In this document: positions 16,320 through 20,974 of the stretch, piece after piece
Numbering within the stretch: position 1 is the stretch's first letter
Layout of the letters: each line of letters starts with the position of its first letter
From: CAYLJO01 sp964383905
GTDB lineage: Bacteria; Acidobacteriota; Blastocatellia; Pyrinomonadales; Pyrinomonadaceae
Assembly (NCBI GenBank): GCA_964383905.1
Contig: CAYLJO010000110.1
Span: 1-20,974, forward strand
Reading direction: 5' to 3'
Length of the DNA: 20,974 nucleotides
Program-made: the position numbers and the translations under genes
Notes under the pieces: generated by a model
The model's input: the letters and a program-made list of their open reading frames with translations, nothing else
Told to the model about the DNA's origin: nothing
The model's database searches: none

Positions 16320-18002
16320 CTATGTTGCTTCTTCCTTATTCCCTTTCTCTTTCCTCTGTGTCCTCTGCGTCCTCTGTGGTTCAAGCTTTTGGTTATTGGT
16401 GTCGTTGGCGACGAAGCGCCCGGCCCCGTCACGTGTGACGAGGTTATCCGCTTCCAGTTTTTCGAGATGGGCGAGGACGGCGCGCTCCGCCATCGCGTGC
16501 GCTTTCGGATGCACATCCGTGTAAACACGCCCGACGATCTCTTTCGGGACGCCTGCGCCTTCCCGGACGGCGTCAAGAATCTTCTGCTCGCGTTCGAGTC
16601 GGTGCGTAATGTACTCCTCGATCCTGGCACGCGGATTACCCATCGCCGGGCCGTGCGCGCCGAAGAGGACTGTGAGATGCGGCAGAGCGCGCAGACGTTC
16701 GAGCGAGCGCAGGTAGTCACGCATCTCCCCTTCCGGCGGATCAATCAGCACAGACCCCAGGCCCACGATATTGTCGCCCGTGAACAGCGCGCCCGTGCGC
16801 TCTTCATAAAAGCAGAGATGGCCTCGCGCGTGCCCCGGCGTGTGCATGGCGCGCAGGGAGATGGGCGCCGGGCCGTCAAGCTCAATCACTTCCCCGTCTT
16901 CAATCAGGCGGTCAACGCGAATCTGGCCGGCGAGCGCCTCAGCCGTCAGGCGATGCGCGGCAACTCGGACTTTGCCACCGAGATGCGCATTAAGCACCAC
17001 GACACCGCCCGTGTGGTCAGGGTGTAGGTGCGTGAGGATGATTTCGCGTACGCTGCGGCCCTCCCTGATCATGTCATCCACGCAATCGGCGAGTGCTTCC
17101 TGCTCGTCCTGATAGGGCGACGCGGGATCGATCACGATCATCTCGCGCGGCCCGTAGATGATGTAACAGTTTGTGTGCGTCGCCGGTGGCTTCGTCGGCG
17201 TCCGCACCGGAAAGCAGATGAAGCCGGGGCGAAACTCTATCCGGCGCACAGGCTCGCGGTGGGCCTGCGGGACGGACAGGAACCTTTCGACAAGGTCGCC
17301 CGTCAGGCCCCCGGCGAGCGTCTTCAAAGCATGAAGGACGGGCGGCGCTCCCAGGATCTCGGAGCGCTGCCACCTGTCATAGGCCTCCCGTGCGCCGACC
17401 CACTCGCCGGTCTCGAATTCCCCGTCCGCCGTCACGCGCGGCTCCTGTTTCGGCGGGCAATGGGCGAGAAAGAACCAGGTATCGAAACGGCGCGGGCTGA
17501 ACGGCGGCGTGACCCACCGCCCGGCAAAAGTGAAATCGCCGGCGTCGAGGTGTAGGCCGTAATGGGCCAACAGCTCTGGAAATCTCATGCGCTTTGATTC
17601 GAGGTCGTCGAGCAGCGAAGCGAGCTGGCCCTTCGTTAGCGCGTGTGCCCCGCGCGCCAGGAGCACGCCGAGCTCTTCAAAAAGCTCGCGCGCCGCACAA
17701 CTGATCATCGCGGCCGTTTCCCTGTTAGCGCAATTCTCGACGGGCGTTTCGGCGTCCGCCTCCTCGCGCTGCCCGCCCGGGAAGGCGTGAAAGCCGCCGA
17801 GGAAGGCCAGCTTCTCGCTGCGCCGCGCCCAGAAGACCTCGGGGCGTGCCGCATCCGTATGCGGCCTGAGTAGGATCACCGCCGCCGCATCCTTTGGGGT
17901 CGCCGCGCTGAAAGCACTTGAGTTAGCGCCTGTCGGCGTGTTGGTTTGTGCGCTCACGTTAACTAAGAAGAAAAAAGGTAAAAGTAAGGTGGAAAACCGC
18001 AT
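16320..18002 (-). CDS. NUDIX hydrolase / metallo-beta-lactamase fusion with winged-helix tail
   Basis: One 560-residue chain joins two hydrolases. Residues 40-240 form a NUDT19-like NUDIX domain: FPGG at 74-77, a long insert, then REx2EE at 105-110 in ARELFEELGVLL. Such enzymes cleave nucleoside-diphosphate-linked substrates such as CoA derivatives. Residues 265-455 form a LACTB2/glyoxalase-II-like MBL domain with the full metal set THLHPDH (His325, His327, Asp329, His330), His391 in HTPGHARGH, Asp410 and His450. Residues 460-530 look like the LACTB2-type winged helix. The first 15 codons lie in a purine-rich repeat (TTLLLPFFF-like translation) and may not be translated; a GTG at 17957 is an alternative start. 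The last 20 or so residues (EPQRTQRTQR) translate a 9-base repeat. Neither tail looks like part of a fold. Substrate is unknown. Confidence 0.9.
   Translation of the reverse strand: MRFSTLLLPFFFLVNVSAQTNTPTGANSSAFSAATPKDAAAVILLRPHTDAARPEVFWARRSEKLAFLGGFHAFPGGQREEADAETPVENCANRETAAMISCAARELFEELGVLLARGAHALTKGQLASLLDDLESKRMRFPELLAHYGLHLDAGDFTFAGRWVTPPFSPRRFDTWFFLAHCPPKQEPRVTADGEFETGEWVGAREAYDRWQRSEILGAPPVLHALKTLAGGLTGDLVERFLSVPQAHREPVRRIEFRPGFICFPVRTPTKPPATHTNCYIIYGPREMIVIDPASPYQDEQEALADCVDDMIREGRSVREIILTHLHPDHTGGVVVLNAHLGGKVRVAAHRLTAEALAGQIRVDRLIEDGEVIELDGPAPISLRAMHTPGHARGHLCFYEERTGALFTGDNIVGLGSVLIDPPEGEMRDYLRSLERLRALPHLTVLFGAHGPAMGNPRARIEEYITHRLEREQKILDAVREGAGVPKEIVGRVYTDVHPKAHAMAERAVLAHLEKLEADNLVTRDGAGRFVANDTNNQKLEPQRTQRTQRKEKGNKEEAT
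16353..16382. repeat. CCTCTGTGT-type 9-base repeat, copy 2, inside a reading frame
   Basis: Three consecutive 9-base units, CCTCTGTGT, CCTCTGCGT, CCTCTGTGG, end in TTC. Read on the minus strand they encode the tripeptide repeat PQR-TQR-TQR at the C-terminus of the NUDIX-MBL protein. Copy 1 lies 125 bases away in the same orientation. From memory, tails of this type turn up in predicted proteins of many environmental bacteria, which would fit a mobile or expandable intergenic repeat running into a gene end. Confidence 0.7.
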
Positions 18003-18058
18003 TTACTTAATAGTTGTTTTAGGCGGCCTTGACTTTGGACTTTCGACCCTGGATTTTG
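17966..18058. repeat. Two unmatched heptamer half-sites between two genes
   Basis: A purine-rich stretch at about 17966-17995 shares AAAAAGGTAAAAGTAA with the reverse complement of the second arm of the fabZ-lpxA repeat. A pyrimidine-rich array at 18031-18058 has four exact 7-base steps (GACTTTG, GACTTTC, GACCCTG, GATTTTG) of the GTCCAAA family seen after clpC. They keep the purine-first, pyrimidine-second order of the complete elements but come from different families and do not pair well. They occupy the gap between the molybdopterin oxidoreductase stop and the NUDIX-MBL start. Confidence 0.6.
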
Positions 18059-18061
18059 GGC

Positions 18062-18751
18062 TCACTCATCCTGCCAGCGAAAGCGTTCGCCGTCGCGCCC
18101 GGCCCACGGGTTGCCGCGCATATGGTAGCCACCCTGTTCCCAATAGCCCGGCTGATCGCTTTCGAGAAATCGCACGCCCTTGACCCACTTGGCCGACTTC
18201 CAGGCGTAGAGCTGCGGAACAATCAGGCGCACCGGCCCGCCGTGCTCGGGCGGGATCGGCGCCCCGTCGTGTGACCACGCGAAGAGCGAATCTTCGGCGA
18301 GGTAATTTTCGAGCGGAATGTTCGTCGACCACCCGTAGTCGTAGCCGAAAGCGAGCACAAAATTGGCCTCCGGCTTGACGCCCACGATTTGGGCCACCTC
18401 GCGCGCCGGCACGCCGCCCCAGACGTTGTCCAGCCGCGACCAGCGCGTCACGCAGTGAAAGTCGGCGTAGACTTTGACGGCCGTCAACTGCATGAACTCG
18501 TCGAGAGACCACTGCCGCGGATGCTCGACAAGGCCGTCGACTTCGAACGTCCACGTCTCAAGGTCTATGTCGGGAGCGCCGTGCGCGTCCAGCACGGGCC
18601 ACTTGCGTGTGCGGGTCTGGCCGGGCGGAATGCGCTTCTCGCGCCGCGTATCGGGGCTGATGATAATCTCGGGGTCCTCGACCTCTTCCGGCTTGCGCGG
18701 ATTGCCCGACTGGTATAAAGAGTCGTTCAATAAATTTCCCAGGAAGCTCAT
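18062..18751 (-). CDS. Cytoplasmic sulfite-oxidase-family molybdopterin oxidoreductase
   Basis: This 229-residue protein has the SUOX / oxidoreductase molybdopterin fold. Cys100 in YADFHCVTRWS is the expected molybdenum ligand. The segments LDNVWGGVPAREV, YDYGWSTNIPLE and HGGPVRLIVPQLYAWKSAKWVKGV (two overlapping family motifs) are typical of the COG2041 / YedY-like group. It lacks a twin-arginine signal peptide and a heme or dimerisation domain, so it probably acts in the cytoplasm on an unknown substrate. I chose the ATG at 18751 because GGAG stands 7 bases upstream; the TTG four codons earlier would place that site inside the gene. A heptameric inverted repeat ends 14 bases before the start. 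Confidence 0.9.
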   Translation of the reverse strand: MSFLGNLLNDSLYQSGNPRKPEEVEDPEIIISPDTRREKRIPPGQTRTRKWPVLDAHGAPDIDLETWTFEVDGLVEHPRQWSLDEFMQLTAVKVYADFHCVTRWSRLDNVWGGVPAREVAQIVGVKPEANFVLAFGYDYGWSTNIPLENYLAEDSLFAWSHDGAPIPPEHGGPVRLIVPQLYAWKSAKWVKGVRFLESDQPGYWEQGGYHMRGNPWAGRDGERFRWQDE

Positions 18752-18765
18752 TGACTTCTCCAAAA

Positions 18766-18855
18766 GAAGTAATCAGTAGCCAGTAATCAGTTATTAGCCG
18801 GCAGCGTTTGATTCCTGCTCTTACTGGTTACTAACTACTGATTACTGATCACTTC
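18766..18855. repeat. Heptameric inverted repeat, AGTAATC family
   Basis: The first arm, 18766-18799, steps AGTAATC, AGTAGCC, AGTAATC, AGTTATT. The second, 18821-18855, steps TTACTGG, TTACTAA, CTACTGA, TTACTGA. The arms match as inverted copies at about 25 of 34 positions with a 21-base loop. The stop codon of the upstream hypothetical gene (18849-18851) lies inside the second arm, and the first arm ends just before the ribosome site of the molybdopterin oxidoreductase. Confidence 0.8.
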
Positions 18856-19277
18856 TTCGATTGGCGCTCGGCCAGCCTCATCAAATCTTCGGGCATCCAT
18901 TTACTGATGCCCTTCCTGAGCGGCTCGTCTATACCAACGGTACGATCATGCCACTGGTCGCGGCTTGAGTCGCCGCCCCGCTGCTGTTCGTAGTTCTCCG
19001 TCTGCTCGAGGCTCAGCACGATGCCGTTGGCCACCTCTTTCCAGTCCTGCCGCTGGATGCCGCGCAGCACAAGCGGGAGTCCCGACGACCAGTCCTCCTC
19101 GGGCGCGCGCGCGTCCTGTTCGGGAATCGTCAAATTATAGACCGGCGGGAACGGAGACCCGGCGTATTCTTTGACGAGCTGCGCTTTGATATCTTTGTAA
19201 GACACTTGCGGGTTCTCGCGCCTGATCGCCTGCGCCCGGCGAAAAATGTCCGCAACACTCGGTTGCTCTCTAGCCAT
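18849..19277 (-). CDS. Small soluble protein of unknown family
   Basis: The 142-residue, highly charged protein has no signal peptide or membrane segment. Residues 5-40 (VADIFRRAQAIRRENPQVSYKDIKAQL) look helical and could be a small helix-turn-helix or three-helix bundle. The C-terminal half is rich in Glu, Arg and Gln, with WMPEDLMRLAERQSKK at the end. I do not recognise a family. The ATG at 19277 follows AGGGA at suitable distance, and codon use matches the neighbours. It is followed after the repeat by the molybdopterin oxidoreductase and may share its transcript. Confidence 0.7.
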   Translation of the reverse strand: MAREQPSVADIFRRAQAIRRENPQVSYKDIKAQLVKEYAGSPFPPVYNLTIPEQDARAPEEDWSSGLPLVLRGIQRQDWKEVANGIVLSLEQTENYEQQRGGDSSRDQWHDRTVGIDEPLRKGISKWMPEDLMRLAERQSKK

Positions 19278-19443
19278 CTAAGTCCCTGACGACCTCCCCC
19301 ATATTTTTCCCGGTTGGTGATAGAAATACCTTACACGCCCGGCGCGCGAATCACAACCTGTCAATTCGGCGGCCGGCTTCAATCCACAGTCATGTGGCCC
19401 GCCGGGATGGAACGGCCGGAACCCGCCGCACCGTTTTCGCCTG

Positions 19444-20073
19444 TCAACGCGAGCTCGAAGGCGACATCTGATTGACGACTTTGCCGTCGGCGTCCAGGAA
19501 GGACAGGCCCGGAGTACCATCCGCCCTGACCTCCATCACTATCCGACTCTTCCCATTGGTATCCATCAGAGCCACGGTCGCGGCCCCGTCCTCACCGCGC
19601 CCCACCCAGACGCGCCGGTGGACCTCTGTACCCGTCGGACTATCCGTGACAATCAGACCGGCGAAGCGGTCCTCCTTGTCATCAACCCCGGCCAGTTGCA
19701 CGATCTGATTGGCCCCGTACTTGTCGAACGACAGGCTCCCACCGGAGTCGATAATCTCGCCCCTGGCATTACGGCGGCCGCCGAAAATCAGGCCGCCGTT
19801 CTCCGAACCCTCATCATTGTAGAACAGCATGCCGGCCTGTGGCCGCGCCAACGGCTGCTCTTTCCCGCGTACGATGATGCCGGGCAGTTTGGCGTGATTC
19901 GAAATAACCATTCGTAAGGTTCCGTCCGGCTCGACCACGTTAATGCGGTGAACCGTTATCTCGTCAAAGCTCGTTCTCCCGGATGACGTGAACCCGGTCA
20001 GCATCATGAAGGCGAAGACCCCAGCCAAGACGCAGGAATAGATGACAAGAAATCGCTGACCGATATTGGCCAT
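19444..20073 (-). CDS. Membrane-anchored protein of unknown family with beta-rich exported domain
   Basis: I chose the ATG at 20073 because GGAGG lies 8 bases upstream; an ATG five codons earlier lacks such a site. The 209-residue protein has one hydrophobic segment (residues 8-28, FLVIYSCVLAGVFAFMMLTGF) that is a signal anchor or uncleaved signal, and an exported domain. That domain repeats a short strand-turn pattern: VVEPDGTLRMVIS, LMDTNGKSRIVM and FLDADGKVV, each with an xDGx or xNGx turn. This points to a repetitive beta structure of unknown function. It is not similar to either neighbour. The 166-base gap downstream holds a 5-base hairpin CCACA-GTCA-TGTGG but no gene that I can see. Confidence 0.78.
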   Translation of the reverse strand: MANIGQRFLVIYSCVLAGVFAFMMLTGFTSSGRTSFDEITVHRINVVEPDGTLRMVISNHAKLPGIIVRGKEQPLARPQAGMLFYNDEGSENGGLIFGGRRNARGEIIDSGGSLSFDKYGANQIVQLAGVDDKEDRFAGLIVTDSPTGTEVHRRVWVGRGEDGAATVALMDTNGKSRIVMEVRADGTPGLSFLDADGKVVNQMSPSSSR

Positions 20074-20207
20074 AGTGGTTTCCTCCATTCATCCATGAAA
20101 CAGATGACGGGTGTCAAGAGAAACAAAACAGACCTCTCCTCTTGTGTCTCCCCGCAGGTCGGTCTTCTGCCGCTCGTCACCCCGCAGACGGCTTACTTCT
20201 CATCCCT

Positions 20208-20771
20208 TCAATTCAGCCGAGGTATGATTGCCCTTCCCGTGGTCGGGTCTGTAATGTATTCGCCTAACCGCAACGTCCCGACGACTTCATCCCACACCGG
20301 CCTTACTCGGTCAGCTTCCTCGGCCCAATAATCCAGGGTCAGCAGGCATTGCACATTACCGCCGATCCCGATCAGAATGCGCGAATACGCCTCCCGCCGC
20401 TCGACAGGGTCCATGAAGCACAGCTCGGTCCAGACTAATCTGAGATCATGACGATTGATGCTGATAACTTCCCCCTTCGAGATTATCTCCCGATGATCAC
20501 CGGCCACCACCGTCTGCAGCAGAGGTGCTAGGGGTAGGCCACTCCAGTCGATCGGCTGAAGCTGATTAAAGGAGACCTCCAGCCTGCAATTATCATTGGG
20601 TGGCTCACCGTCATAAAATTTAATGGATTCCGAGTCGGGTTGGAGAATCCAGTCTTGAGGGATGTCGAACCGAACAGCGCCGTGGCCAGCGACGAAAATT
20701 CTGTAGCCTGGTTTAGCTTTCCAGCTATGGTTCTTCTTCAGTTTGAGAGTTTGTCTCTTCCATTTAGCCAC
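20208..20771 (-). CDS. Protein of unknown family, weakly DcrB/PsbP-like
   Basis: The 187-residue protein starts at a GTG and has a basic N-terminus (KWKRQTLKLKKNHSWKAKPGYR). No signal peptide or membrane segment is visible. The pattern GAVRFDIPQDWIL at the start and LTLDYWAEEADRVRPVWDEVVGTLRL at the end recalls the Mog1/PsbP/DcrB fold, in which a strand with DxPxxW opens the domain and a WxxVxxTLR helix closes it. This is a fold-level guess without functional meaning. No ATG is in frame upstream before a stop; GAAGG lies 13 bases before the GTG. Both flanks are gaps of 113-200 bases. Confidence 0.72.
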   Translation of the reverse strand: MAKWKRQTLKLKKNHSWKAKPGYRIFVAGHGAVRFDIPQDWILQPDSESIKFYDGEPPNDNCRLEVSFNQLQPIDWSGLPLAPLLQTVVAGDHREIISKGEVISINRHDLRLVWTELCFMDPVERREAYSRILIGIGGNVQCLLTLDYWAEEADRVRPVWDEVVGTLRLGEYITDPTTGRAIIPRLN

Positions 20772-20881
20772 AGTTTCGAGCCTTCACGCCTAATCTTGTT
20801 AAATAGGGCGGGCATCTTATCAACTTCAAGCCCACTCAATAAAGCCGCCCCACGCCCTAATCCAGCCCGGCGGGCCTTCAT
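20738..20881 (-). CDS. Possible small reading frame overlapping the GTG start
   Basis: An ATG at 20881 opens a 47-codon frame (MKARRAGLGRGAALLSGLE at its start, LFNKIRREGSKLW later) that overlaps the first 34 bases of the downstream gene in another frame. It is strongly basic with no recognisable domain. It could be a translationally coupled leader peptide, a remnant of a longer upstream gene, or chance. The remaining bases to 20974 hold nothing else that I can support. Confidence 0.2.
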   Translation of the reverse strand: MKARRAGLGRGAALLSGLEVDKMPALFNKIRREGSKLWLNGRDKLSN

Positions 20882-20974
20882 AATGATCAGTCAACTCAGG
20901 CCGTGTACGGTCCATCTACTGTTAGGCGGCTGTTTACAACTATCATACCCATCCACTTGATTTACTCCGCCAAA

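Overview
The window is a GC-rich (roughly 60%) bacterial chromosome segment from a diderm. It carries BamA, a Skp/OmpH chaperone, LpxA and LpxI, so the cell builds a lipid A outer membrane. The mix of genes (ClpC-type unfoldase, LpxI instead of LpxH, a MoxR-like ATPase paired with a VWA protein, Uma2, several proteins of unknown family) suggests an acidobacterium, perhaps of the Blastocatellia. That placement is inference and no rRNA is present to test it. There are no tRNAs, CRISPR arrays, insertion sequences or phage genes.

Layout. Positions 1-8445 read on the plus strand: the 3' part of a clpC-type gene cut by the window edge, then an envelope-biogenesis cluster bamA - skp/ompH - fabZ - lpxA - lpxI. 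These genes assemble outer-membrane proteins, escort them through the periplasm, and supply and process the acyl-UDP-GlcNAc precursors of lipid A. lpxD and lpxB, often found in such clusters, are absent here. From 8450 to 20771 every recognised gene reads on the minus strand. In transcription order these are two unrelated hypothetical proteins and a third small one, a cytoplasmic molybdopterin oxidoreductase, a NUDIX / metallo-beta-lactamase fusion, a MoxR-like ATPase, a Uma2-type nuclease, a VWA protein, a large membrane hybrid histidine kinase, and an alpha/beta hydrolase that ends 4 bases from the convergent lpxI.

The most unusual content lies between genes. At least four gaps (after clpC, fabZ-lpxA, lpxA-lpxI, and before the molybdopterin oxidoreductase) are largely filled by an inverted repeat. 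Its arms of about 22-35 bases are built from a degenerate 7-base unit repeated in tandem. Each site uses a different heptamer, yet the two arms of one site match each other. On the plus strand the first arm is always purine-rich and the second pyrimidine-rich, whatever the direction of the flanking genes. A fifth gap holds two unmatched half-sites, and a 9-base-period repeat occurs twice near 16.2-16.4 kb. Some of this repeat DNA is read as protein at both ends of the NUDIX-MBL gene, and repeat arms end 7-8 bases before the lpxA and lpxI start codons, where no Shine-Dalgarno sequence is seen.
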